A stretch of 64,000 nucleotides of DNA from Reticulascus tulasneorum. Its lineage: Eukaryota; Ascomycota; Sordariomycetes; Glomerellales; Reticulascaceae. A program made the translations under genes and the position numbers. Where the stretch lies: assembly GCA_001557505.1 (NCBI GenBank), contig LSAX01000010.1:2108001-2172000 (forward strand). The letters run 5' to 3'. The notes beneath the pieces were generated by a model. The model saw nothing but the letters and a program-made list of their open reading frames with translations. It was not told the origin of the DNA and did no database searches. Shown piece by piece: positions 35,455 through 45,653 of the stretch (position 1 is its first letter; every line of letters begins with the position of its first letter).

Positions 35455-36764
35455 ATGTCGCCGTCTCTCAAGGGAGCTAAACCACCAAAGGTACCACCAA
35501 AAATCAAATCTCCAGCTCCAACAGAGAGTCGACGTGTTCACTTCGAAACAGCAACCAACCCTCCGCAACAACAGAAGAAGCACGTGCAGTCCTCGATCGA
35601 TACTTCCTTCAATTCCCAGGACTCCAGTGACAGCATCTTCGTTCACACTTCATCTAACCCATCCCAATCTGTCGGCCCAGCTGGTTTCTACCCAACAGGC
35701 CCTGCTTTTACCAACACTGCTCAGGCAACCTTTCAACCACAGTTTGCCTCGCACCCTGCTTTTACTCCTACCAACAGCACCTTCGGCTCTCAACCAGCAC
35801 CGCAGTTTCAGCCCATCATGGCTGACTACCAGAACGCCGCGCCGCCACAGATTGGTCTCAACTTCCAGCCACCTGTGCCGGACACCACTTACGGACCGAT
35901 GCAACACATCTATGTGCCTCGATTTGATAATGGCCTTGTGTTCTTACCTGTTCATGTCCGTGCCCCTCAATTCCATATCATCCCTGCCCAAGCAACTGCA
36001 ATGGTCACCGAGCAACCTCAGTGCACCAGTTGCGCTCTTTATCCTTATTATGCAAGTCGCCTTCTGAAATCCCCAGATGTTCGTTGGAAGAAATTCCACC
36101 TTTTCTAGCCTCATGGATTTGGCTGGTTCACTAAGGGCTCCAGAGCGCCGCTATTAAAAACCAGTTCTCTTTTGGTCTTCCTGCCTTTCGTTCCCGAAAA
36201 CGCTCCAAGATTGACGTTGATGGGAATATGAGTGCTAACTTTGGCTTATAGCAACCCGGGAGCGCCAACGTTACTTTCGTCGGCCAAGCAGCTGCTAATC
36301 CTCCCTTTATCGTTGCCCGGCAGCTAGGCTTCATGCAGGCCCCAGTCGCTATGGGACAACCACCAATCATGATGCAAGGCCAGCCTGTTCTCATGAACGG
36401 CGGTGTTCCCGTTATACAGCCTCAACAGCCTGTCATGGGTATGAACATGGCTCCAGGCATGGGAGTGCAAGTGGGAGGCGGAGTGCCTATTGTTGCAGGT
36501 AATACCGGACTCCCTGATATCCTTGGTGTGGGACGCACTGCCGGTGAGGTTGCTCTTGATAACGCCCGCTTTGCGTATGAGAATGGCCTCTTCGCGCCGC
36601 AGGACTTCAAGCCTGCTGATGATGACCCATCCCGTTTCTATCCTGTTCGGGAAGTTGATGGTAATTGGACTCAGCGCAACCGTATTACTATTGACAACTT
36701 GGGCGACTGCCGCTGGTTTATTACCGATGAGGGATACTTCTATGCCACGCGTCTGCCCAATTGA
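35455..36764 (+). CDS. Pro/Gln-rich protein with conserved C-terminal domain, unknown function
   Basis: Two exons; the C-terminal one (36252-36764) is secure, beginning after TATAG. The first (35455 to about 36078) joins in phase if the GTTCGT donor at 36079 is used, giving 378 residues; other donors at 35950 and 35956 are also in phase, so the centre of the protein is uncertain. The N-terminal half is disordered and Pro/Gln/Asn/Thr/Phe-rich. The C-terminal half has a Met/Gln/Pro/Gly-rich segment (QPVMGMNMAPGMGVQVGGG) and then a conserved-looking core: GEVALDNARFAYENGLFAP, DDDPSRFYPVRE and RWFITDEGYFYATRLPN. That core appears in many fungal proteins known to me only as hypothetical. No membrane helix or signal peptide. 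Confidence 0.65.
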
Positions 36765-37680
36765 GGTAAGCAAATGTGGCCGACGAGTGAGCGGCTCTCC
36801 ACTTCGTAGCCTTGCGATCACAGACTGACATGACTTAGACATCCCGCCTCGAGACAACTGATAAAAGACCAAGCATGAGTGCCGAACCTTCCATCTTCGA
36901 TGTTAGTTACATATCCCAGCCACAAATGAAGAACAAAATACTGACGTTCATTGCAGCATTCTTCCGACGTTCGTTCAGCCGTTTCTTTCACTGATGCATT
37001 TGAGCCTAATGGATATTTGTTCTTTTTGGTTCTACGAGACTGAAGGTACATGAAAGCTACCTGAAACTTCTACGCGCGGTTGCTGACCAGTAACGATACG
37101 ATGGCTAGCAACTTGAACAAATACCTCCTCACCATGAGGTACTCCTTTATTTTGGAACGGGGGGCAAGCTTGATTCAGTAGGGAGGGATTCGCCCTAGGA
37201 TAAAGGGATTGCAGTTGAGGTTGCTTGGTAGCTCATCGCATTCATTATTGCTTGCACTGTTTCCTGTATTTTACATTTCGAGGACCGATTAGTCCAAAAT
37301 GAGGTTCTGCACTGGGCTCGATTGGTGGTCAGGCGGCTCCATTCTTGCTATGAACACGGCAGCAAATCCGAAATTAAGGGCATTTCCTCAAGCATTACGA
37401 GGTTTCATGCATTATCTTGTCACTGTACCCCGAGCACATAGCTGGTAGGGATGAAGCTCACGAGCTGAGATAAAATGGATGGGGCGGAATGAAGTGAGGT
37501 TGTCAAGTAATTACCCTGTGTATAGGTATCGCGCCAAGTAACTGTACATACCTCGGTAAGTGCATGTGCACTATATCTATAATATGTAGCATGTCACCCC
37601 GCGGTGCATCATCAACTCTAGTCTCATTTCATCATCAGCAAACTCATGACTAGATCGACCTAATAGGCACTGCGACCAAA
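36765..37680. other. Intergenic, about 0.9 kb
   Basis: 3' region of the Pro/Gln-rich gene and promoter of the kinase gene. No gene seen. Confidence 0.45.
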
Positions 37681-38505
37681 ATGTTGTTCATAGGTCTCAC
37701 GGGTTCCATTGCAACGGGGAAGTCTACGGTATCCTCAACACTCTCCAGTCCGCCATATTCTATACCTGTTATTGATGCCGACATATTGGCCAGGAAGGTA
37801 GTCGATCCCGGCACCAAGGGTTATGCGTCGATAGTGAAGCATTTTGGACCGACAACGCCAGACCTTCTTGTGCCGACTTCCGAATCCATGCCAGAAAATG
37901 GACCGGAAGGGAAGGGCAAGCCACTGAACCGACCCGCGCTAGGGAAACGGGTGTTCGGAGACAGCGAGGAGCGCAAAAGAGACCGAGCTGTGCTAAATGG
38001 AATTGTGCATCCGGCTGTGAGAATGGAGATGTATAAGAGTATACTCTCATGCTATCTCCGCGGCCACTGGGCCGTGGTTCTCGACGTTCCTTTGCTCTTC
38101 GAAAGCGGGTTGGACAGGCTCTGCGGCGTAGTCATCGTCGTCGCCGTGACGGATCCCGAGGTACAGATCAAGCGTCTGATGGAGCGGGATGCGCATCTTA
38201 GCAGAGAGGATGCGCAGAATCGTGTCATCAGCCAGATGGACGTGAGACTCAAGGCTAGAAGATGTGAGGCTAGGGGTGAGGGTAACGGGGTGGTCCTGTG
38301 GAACGACGGTTCGAGAGAGGAGTTGAAGGCAGATATTGCGAGTGCTATCAGTGATATTGAGAAGGCGAACCCACAATGGTGGAGTTTCTTGATGCTGGGA
38401 TTCCCGCCGCTTGCGGTCGTGATAGCTTCCTGGAGGTTTTGGCAGAATGTACAGATCAACAAGAGGTGGCGGGCACAGGAAGCGGCAGAAAAGGCAAAAC
38501 TATGA
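37681..38505 (+). CDS. CAB5: Dephospho-CoA kinase (CoaE family) with C-terminal membrane helix
   Basis: Phosphorylates the 3'-OH of dephospho-CoA with ATP, the last step of CoA synthesis. A single exon of 274 residues. The P-loop GLTGSIATGKST lies at residues 5-16, followed by VIDADILARKVV (substrate Asp) and the lid region LMERDAHLSREDAQNRVISQM. The conserved VVLDVPLLFESGLD motif is present. The core ends at about residue 225. A hydrophobic segment, about residues 235-252 (FLMLGFPPLAVVIASW), precedes a basic end, KRWRAQEAAEKAKL, so the enzyme is probably anchored in a membrane with the kinase facing the cytosol. The yeast enzyme associates with the mitochondrial surface and lipid droplets. 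An insertion (about residues 60-85, Pro/Gly/Lys-rich) is unlike bacterial CoaE. Confidence 0.94.
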   Translation: MLFIGLTGSIATGKSTVSSTLSSPPYSIPVIDADILARKVVDPGTKGYASIVKHFGPTTPDLLVPTSESMPENGPEGKGKPLNRPALGKRVFGDSEERKRDRAVLNGIVHPAVRMEMYKSILSCYLRGHWAVVLDVPLLFESGLDRLCGVVIVVAVTDPEVQIKRLMERDAHLSREDAQNRVISQMDVRLKARRCEARGEGNGVVLWNDGSREELKADIASAISDIEKANPQWWSFLMLGFPPLAVVIASWRFWQNVQINKRWRAQEAAEKAKL

Positions 38506-39051
38506 GGAGACGAAACATGGTATTCTCAGGATCAATAAAGATCCATCCAACCTCTATTTTATCTAAATCGCATACGGCGGCCACGAATCTGTCTGTTGGT
38601 GGGAAGTTGCCAACTGGGGGCAGGTCCGATTTCAGTTGTTTCCTCTTCCTGACACTACCTGGACTTCACCACTCGTGCCGCCTCCTAAACGACACACCAA
38701 GAACCTAAGAAGGAACATCGGCGAACATCTGATAATCACGGCGCATCAACATCCTCTTTCAACCCAGCTTATATCAAAACGTTGCTAGTGATTTCTTTTT
38801 CTCTCTACCTTGGCACGTCACCCCTTCTTCCTCCGAGGACCTCAGTACCCACCAAACCTCCTCTGCGCCATATTCCTATTGCACCTACTCTGGTGCCCGA
38901 GCTTGGGATATTGTCATTGCCAGTCAGTTACTAAAGTCTTCCCCTGCTTGGCGCCAATTGGCCAAAATATCTGGGCTTGGAGTTCCTTGAGACTGAGGAT
39001 AGGAGCTCGTCATTAATCCCAATCGTCTAGGCGCGGATTGCCAATGGAAAA
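38506..39051. other. Intergenic, kinase to GW-rich gene
   Basis: 545 bp with no gene; CT-rich near 38810-38900, probably leader of the next gene. Confidence 0.45.
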
Positions 39052-41538
39052 ATGCCCCGAAAACAAAGGGTCCCGACCATGTGCGAGTGGGCTCTCGGCA
39101 TCTCGGTCGAGGACTACTTTGATCGAAGAGACCAACGTCTAAAGACACGTGCGACCAAAAACAAAGACTTATTCAAGGTCGAGATCTCCACTGATGATGA
39201 GTCGGAGGAAGACACACTCAAGATAACATACCCTCGCTCTGGAAAGAAGGCAGAACCCAAGGAGGTGGTTACTACGGTCAAGAAAGTCCGGTTCGACGGC
39301 GCACCACCCAAATCTGCCTTGAAGAGGAGATCGTCTGGCTCTGAGGAATCTGGCTCCGAGGACAAGAATTTAGACTCGTTGAAACCATCAAACAAGAAAA
39401 AAGGCGGAAAAAAGGCAGCCACCGATACCGAATCTTCAGGTGATTCCGAGCCCCATCCGGAATGCAAATGCCGCGAGTGTGTGAAAGGACGAGAAAAACT
39501 AAAGAGGAGACCAGGCAAGCATAAAAAAGAAAGAGAGCAGCCAACCGAGACAAGCTCCTCCGATTCTGAAGAAGAACCAAGGGAATCGAAGAAAGAGACT
39601 AAGAAGTCGAGCAAAAAGAAACAAGCTGAGGCCTCGGATGATGAGTCTGAGGTCGAGAAGGACAGTGATGCCGAAATTCTATCCCCAACCAAAAAGATGA
39701 AGGGAGGAGGCAAGCAGGCCGAGAAGCAGAAGCCTGGAGGGTCTAAGAAGAAGCAAGAAACGGCCAAGCATAAGAAAGTTGAGGTCGAGGTCGAATCCAA
39801 CAATGTCGGCCCAGCATCCAACAAGCAGAGCGAAGAAAATACCGCCACCACAAAGTCTTCAAAGAAACCTAAATCCCAGAACCCCTTGCAAAAGACTCGA
39901 GAGCTCAGTAGTGGCTACCCTGACGGGCTATTGTCTCCCCACCAACGTCGCCCTAACTTGATCTTGCCCGTCCGTGCCGAAGTTCTCCAGGTTGAGCACA
40001 CAGTCGAGGGAATTGAAGATCCTCGACCAAACGCGTTTGTTGATCCCCAACATGGTGTTGTTCGAGTCTATCATGGCCCGGCGTATGGAAACCCGACCGG
40101 CATGCTTTACCCTCGCCGAGATCCTTCCGCTCATGCATTGCCTGTTGGTACTCCCCACCCAGCTCGGAATCCATACTTCTACGGCTTTGGGAGCACGAAC
40201 AACCCGGGTGACATACATGCGGCGCTGCACGGCGGAATGGGCACCATTCCCTTTTCTGCAATACCAGGCGGCCCCCCAATCATGACCCAACCTGATCCGA
40301 GGGGCATGACAGCGCCTTGGAGTAAGAATGGTTTCAACAACGAGCAGCAGGAGGCGCAGCAGGCACCCAGACCTGTTATGAGTGGCGCCATCCCGGCAGA
40401 AACCATTTCGGAGAAGGGAAAAGATAAGGAAAAGGGATGGGATACCAACGTGGGACCACAGGTCATTCAGGTACCTCCCAAGATTCTTGGTCTCGATGGC
40501 CTGGCTAATGGCTCTAACAAGTCTCAGAAATCTCCTCCCAAAGGCAACAGCAACTGTGCTTTCAACAGCGAATGGGCTGAATGGTTGAAAGATGCATTAC
40601 CCAAAAGAAGCGATATCAGCAAGAAATCGGGATCCAACAAGGAGTCAAACAATGGCGGTTCGAACCAAGGAAACAAGAAGTTGAATTTTTGGGGCGACTC
40701 CTGGTCAAACACAGGGAACAAAGGAATGGGTGGTTGGCAGACGATACCGGAAGGACAGCATAAGATCCATCGCGACCTTCAGTGGGGGAGTACTCCCAGC
40801 AAGAGCGGCAAGCAGCAACAGAGCCAGCAGCCTCAGAATGGCAATGGAAATTCGGGCTGGGGCAATTCGGGATGGCAGCAGTCAGATGGCAACAATGATC
40901 AACGGAATCCTACTAGCAACGCACAAGTCAACGATGCTGCATGGATTACCCCTGACAACAAGCAAGGCAACGATGCTTGGGACACGACGGGAAACACGCA
41001 GGGCCAAGACCCTTGGGCATCTAACGTGTCCAACAAGAGCCGTCACAGCAACGGAAGCAACCGCGGCGGAGGCGGGAAAGACAACGCCGCCGCTGCTGCT
41101 TGGGAATCCCAAAGCAATAACGTCGGTTTCAACCCGCGAGTGCCTTCAAATGGTTCCAAACGGTCCAACAATTCGCACCGCACAAACTCGAACAAAGGTT
41201 GGGACAACAATGCCGGCCCGACTACGAATGGCGCTCGCGGATCAAATCAGCAGGGAGATGCCGCAGGCTGGGGAACTAATCCTACCGGCGCTGAAGTTAA
41301 TTGGAGCGGAGGAAGCAATCAGGACTGGGGTACCAATACTGGCGGAGGCGGGGACTGGTCGAACAACGTCGGCATGACTGGCGATAGCAGTTCGAGAGAT
41401 CCGTCCAACACGATGCCTGGTGCTTGGAAAACTTCAGAGAAAGGGGACAACGGTACTTGGGGACACCAGGGCGGCCACGCTGCATGGGCGGATCCGACTG
41501 CGGCTCAGAGCACCGGAGGACAAGCCGCCCAATGGTAA
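39052..41538 (+). CDS. Large low-complexity protein with charged N-terminal half and GW/WG-rich C-terminal half
   Basis: Single exon, 828 residues, no known catalytic domain. Residues 1-45 form a short ordered start (CEWALGISVEDYFDRR). Residues about 45-290 are Lys/Glu/Ser-rich with many SSDSEEE-type acidic clusters (CK2-like sites) and KKxKK signals, suggesting nuclear localisation. KKVRFDG at about residue 80 fits the RVxF docking motif for protein phosphatase 1. Residues about 290-430 are Pro/Gly-rich and more ordered (LILPVRAEVLQVEHTVEGI, ARNPYFYGFGS). The last about 350 residues are Asn/Gly/Ser/Gln-rich and carry about 22 Trp, mostly next to Gly (GWG, WGS, WGTN). Tryptophan spacing resembles Argonaute-hook proteins, but that is inference. 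Probably disordered and RNA- or chromatin-linked. Confidence 0.8.
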   Translation: MPRKQRVPTMCEWALGISVEDYFDRRDQRLKTRATKNKDLFKVEISTDDESEEDTLKITYPRSGKKAEPKEVVTTVKKVRFDGAPPKSALKRRSSGSEESGSEDKNLDSLKPSNKKKGGKKAATDTESSGDSEPHPECKCRECVKGREKLKRRPGKHKKEREQPTETSSSDSEEEPRESKKETKKSSKKKQAEASDDESEVEKDSDAEILSPTKKMKGGGKQAEKQKPGGSKKKQETAKHKKVEVEVESNNVGPASNKQSEENTATTKSSKKPKSQNPLQKTRELSSGYPDGLLSPHQRRPNLILPVRAEVLQVEHTVEGIEDPRPNAFVDPQHGVVRVYHGPAYGNPTGMLYPRRDPSAHALPVGTPHPARNPYFYGFGSTNNPGDIHAALHGGMGTIPFSAIPGGPPIMTQPDPRGMTAPWSKNGFNNEQQEAQQAPRPVMSGAIPAETISEKGKDKEKGWDTNVGPQVIQVPPKILGLDGLANGSNKSQKSPPKGNSNCAFNSEWAEWLKDALPKRSDISKKSGSNKESNNGGSNQGNKKLNFWGDSWSNTGNKGMGGWQTIPEGQHKIHRDLQWGSTPSKSGKQQQSQQPQNGNGNSGWGNSGWQQSDGNNDQRNPTSNAQVNDAAWITPDNKQGNDAWDTTGNTQGQDPWASNVSNKSRHSNGSNRGGGGKDNAAAAAWESQSNNVGFNPRVPSNGSKRSNNSHRTNSNKGWDNNAGPTTNGARGSNQQGDAAGWGTNPTGAEVNWSGGSNQDWGTNTGGGGDWSNNVGMTGDSSSRDPSNTMPGAWKTSEKGDNGTWGHQGGHAAWADPTAAQSTGGQAAQW

Positions 41539-43800
41539 GCTGCCTCACTGTGGACAGGGCTCCGTCTCTGCTTCTTAAAGGCTCTGCATTGGTGGGTACT
41601 TCCGTCAACCTGGTAGCATTTGGTGCAAGGCGGGTTACGGGAAAAGCTGGCGTTGATGATGAGCATTATGCAGAGTTCTCAAGTCACTCGGACGGGCAAG
41701 TCGGTAGATACGTAGCTTGACAATAAAAACTATGGCGCAGTGACTGCTTGCTTCTCCACATTAGTGACAGAATTCTATATAAATCCTGACATGTGTGGCT
41801 GGCCTTTCTGGGAACTTCCTAGAAATGATTGATGTAATTACACATTCGTTTCCGTGACTTGCCAGCTTACTTTGGCTGGTATCGGTCGTCACACCCACTG
41901 TAGTCCAACATCCCTCGTCACGAGTAGGGCTAGTAAGCGCTTGCTCTGGCTGAGGGTTAGGAATTGTGCGTACATATGATGAGGGATGGACGTGAGTGCC
42001 TGAAATTCCAGTCGGCTTCCAACGAACGTTTAATACAAGCAAGACGCATTTGCAGCCAATGGTATGGAAGCGCCACAAGGATATGGTATGCACTGCTAGT
42101 AGTCCGAGTCACCTTGCAACCTTTTTTGGGCGGGGGTTTCGTGGGGAACATAAAGAAACAAGGCAGCGAATGAGCATCCATGACACGTGGAAACCTTTGT
42201 AAGGCTTGGGATATCTTCATTTCTATTTTTCCCTTTTCCGCCTTTCCCCAATGGCTATGTATGTACAGAGTGTCACTGATTGGTTCGCGTGATGATGAAG
42301 GCACTACACGTTGTGGAATGTGCCTAGGTAGGCAGAAGAGCCAGGCCCACAAGGCCGCACGCCGCCGTCAGTCGCAATAAGTTCTTCGAGTCTTTGGTCC
42401 AGTCAAGTGATCGTCGGATAGACGAACAGTGGAGTCGGTAGAAGCATGGCTTGGCTTGGCTTGGCTTTACTTTGCTTGGGGGGGAAAAGCGAGGGAGTCG
42501 GGTATGGCAGCCAGCTTGCTATGTATAGCCGTCTAGCCTACGAGACTGCGTGGTGCTTCTGAGTAAGGCATGTAAGGTAGGTAGGTAAGTAATAGGTAGT
42601 AGGTAAGGTGTGGTAGGGCAGGCATGGAAAAGTCAAAGACCGCGTGGAGCCGCTCTCACCTCCGACAGGCTCGCCGAGGAATCCATGGATGTTTTGCTTA
42701 GCGCGGAGAGTGTGAGAGAAGAGAGTGATGAGTGAGTGAGAAGGAGAATGTGAGAGACTTGCATGCATAATTAGATGGTACGGATCTGACCCCAGGTAAC
42801 ACGGGCACTATGTTTGTAGTAAATTATCTCCGTAAAGGTACCTAAAAGTAAGGCACCCAATTTCATAAGGCATTCATCGGATGATCCCATCCCTCCTCCT
42901 CCCTCCCCCCCCTCCCTTTCGGCTGCTGCGTCTCCAAACTGGAAACTTCCTGACTACTACTTCCACCACCCTTATTTCCACTGTTGCCACACCATCAAAC
43001 TCTGCCTGCTCACAAACCCACTTCTTTCTTGACACCACACAAGTCGCACACACAAAATCTTCTTCCTCCTCCTGTGCCAGCAAAACCCTTTTTCTCCTGT
43101 TGCCCAAACTTTCTAGAGAAGCCACTTTCTCTCGAAACCAGACTTTCCTCTCCGCTATCTGGTCAATCCTGATCAGCCTCCGTTGATACAAGGCTAGAAA
43201 GCCCCGCCGCTCTATCCCGCCTTTGACCCTCGCAACCTGAGCCCAAGGACCCTCCGGATCACGACGTTTGCCACGCACTCTCCGACGCTTGACAACGACC
43301 CAAACCCACCCAACACCCATCACCACACTTCCTCCATCGAGTTTGAAAGAAACCCACATCATAAGCCTAGTACAAAGCACACAGCTGTTTATGTATCAGC
43401 ACGACAGGAACACCGTGTTCAGACACTTTCTCCCCATCAAGCTGCATCCGTTTCGCATATTGCGAAAGCCTTGTAGCCCAAATATCAGTTCCGTCGGCTG
43501 AGATCCAATCCCAAAACCCAGCAAAAGGAGTTAATGCCTACCCATCACCAAAGACGTACTAGTCACGGTTTACCCTATGTCAATCAAAAGTCCTCTTGAG
43601 CACTGATCTCTCCTTGCTCAACCTATATCCTCCCGCGCGACGCCAATCACCCTCGAAATCCCTCCAGTCCTTCCATGTTACCCAGTCGTCAGTCTGCTCG
43701 CCTTACCAGCTTCGCCGACCGATTCCCTCATCGCATATCTTCTCTCCCAGAAAACTAAAGCCCACCGTCGTTGGCTGTCCCGCCCTCTAAAACCGCAATC
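41539..43800. other. 2.3-kb intergenic region with CT-rich eIF5 leader
   Basis: Left part (41539-42850) holds AAGGTAGGTAGGTAAG near 42573-42612 and a short TTGGC tandem (GGCTTGGCTTGGCTT, about 42450). From about 42880 to 43790 the plus strand is CT-rich with TCC/CTC tracts, probably promoter and leader of eIF5. A 168-codon minus ORF through it (42874-43380) is an artefact of this composition. Confidence 0.5.
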
Positions 43801-45145
43801 ATGGCTCTCATCAACGTTCGCCGTGATGTCACCGACCCCTTCTATCGCTACAAGATGGAGAGGATCAACACCAAGATCGAAGGCAAAGGAAACGGCATCA
43901 AGACCGTCGTTGTCAACCTGAGCAGCGTTGCCCAGTCTCTCGACCGCCCTGGCGCCTATGTCATCAAGTACTTTGGCTTCGAACTCGGTGCCCAGACCAA
44001 CATTGATCCTCCCGACGACCGCTGGATCATCAACGGCGCTCACGATGCCAGCAAGCTTCAGGACCACCTCGATGGCTTCATCAACAAGTTCGTTCTCTGC
44101 AAGAAGTGCAAGAACCCCGAGACCGTAGTCCACATCAAGGACGAGCGCATCCTCCTTGACTGCAAGGCTTGCGGCCAGCGCACTGATGTCGACCTCCGCC
44201 TGAAACTCAGCGGCTTCATCTTGAAGAATCAGCCAAAGAAGGGCAAGAAAGACAAGGCGGAGCGCAAGGCTGCCCGCCGAGCCAAGCAGAATGGCAATGC
44301 GAACGGGAACGGGAACGGCCACGGTAGCGGCGGCGATGAAGGCTCCGAGAACGGCTCTAACGAGAATTTCGACAAAAATGGCGACGACGGAAGTGACGAC
44401 GAGCTCCAGAAGATGAAGGACGAAGCCACCGAGCTTGCCCCGGAAGTCGAAGCCAATGACCACGAATGGGCTGTTGACATGAGCGAGGAGGCCATCAAAG
44501 CCCGCCAGGCTCAGCTTCCCAGCGATTTCCAGCAAAAGCTCAACATGGGAGACGATGATGACGAAGATGGCGAAGGCGGCGGCAACACCGTCTACGACCA
44601 GCTGGGAACCTGGATCCAGGATCAGGCAAATGAGAGCGGTGGTATTGACAAGGTCGACTCCATCGCGATCTTCGTCAAGGCCAAGGAATTGGGCATTGAG
44701 AACAAGCATCGTAGCGTTCTTGTCCTTGTCCAGACCATTTTTGACGAGAACATTTGCGCTCAGATTCCCAAGCGCTCCGGTATGATGAAGCAGGTATGCC
44801 GCACCCCTTTTATTTCATGTTACCCATCTACGGTTAATACCTGATACTGACCCTCATGATTAGTTCGTCACCTCTGAGCGCCACGAGAAGGCACTCCTCG
44901 GTGGAACAGAACGCTTGATCGGTGCCCTTGGTAAGGAGCACCCGGAGATGTACAACCAGATCGTTAAGATTCTCATGCTGTATTACAACCTTGACTTGCT
45001 CAGTGAGGAGGTTGCTACCAAGTGGGCTTCCAAGGCCAGCAAGAAGTATGTCGACCTGCCTACATCCAAGAAGGTTCGCAAGGCTGCTGATCCTTTCATT
45101 ACCTGGCTCGCCGAGGCCGAGGAGGAGGAATCCGACGAGGAGTAA
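43801..45145 (+). CDS. TIF5: Translation initiation factor eIF5
   Basis: Stimulates GTP hydrolysis by eIF2 in the 43S/48S complex on start-codon recognition and holds eIF2 in the GDP state. Exons 43801-44793 and 44864-45145 with a 70-bp intron (GTATGC...GATTAG) give 424 residues. The N-terminal GAP domain starts [19 protein letters not shown]; Arg8 or Arg15 is the candidate arginine finger. A zinc ribbon uses Cys100, Cys103, Cys121 and Cys124. An Asn/Gly-rich, acidic linker (about residues 170-265) follows. The W2/MIF4G-like C-terminal domain, about residues 275-424, ends in the aromatic-acidic [13 protein letters not shown] box that binds eIF2-beta and eIF3. All family parts are present. Confidence 0.97.
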
Positions 45146-45653
45146 GGCACGCCCCTGGCCTACGGCAATGCAGCAAATCGGCGAGATTTCCACTCAATGT
45201 ACGATGAAAAGTTCATTTGCTTGTTTTGCTTGCCTTCGCTTCGGTAGTGCAAATGGATCAACCATGCTCGATTAGTCAACTTTCTCAGCTCAACTTTGTT
45301 ATCAGTGGCTGCTCAAAATTGTCGGGGGCGATATAATGTGGATTACACAAAATGGGATCTTCCGAGGTCTCCGATCACGGCCCCTAGGTAGCTTCTAGAT
45401 TGCAATTTGCATACATTCCGCTCTATCTTCTGTCCCAACTTGATACGATTGTTCACTATGAATCTGACTCATTCCAAAGTAACTTGCCACATTTGGCCCC
45501 TACTTCGCATGCCTAGACAGCACGCGAAACGAGCTCATACAAGTTCAAGGGAGCACCAGGTTCATTCAAGCTAAGTAATGAATTCTCAAGCCCATGGTGA
45601 CTGTCAGGTAGGAACACGGGGGTAGATATCCGTCATCAATATCCACATCTTCG
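45146..45653. other. Convergent 3' region, eIF5 and P450
   Basis: 508 bp between two convergent stops, AT-rich, no gene. Confidence 0.5.

Noticed and set aside
39114..39851. 245-codon minus-strand ORF in the GW-rich gene
   Set aside because: Antisense of the Lys/Glu/Ser region; low-complexity Ser/Phe/Leu product.
42874..43380. 168-codon minus-strand ORF
   Set aside because: Complement of the CT-rich eIF5 leader, Arg/Val/Glu-rich by composition.
43678..44709. 343-codon minus-strand ORF across eIF5
   Set aside because: Antisense of the eIF5 exon; hydrophobic composition arises from the complement of acidic and Lys codons.
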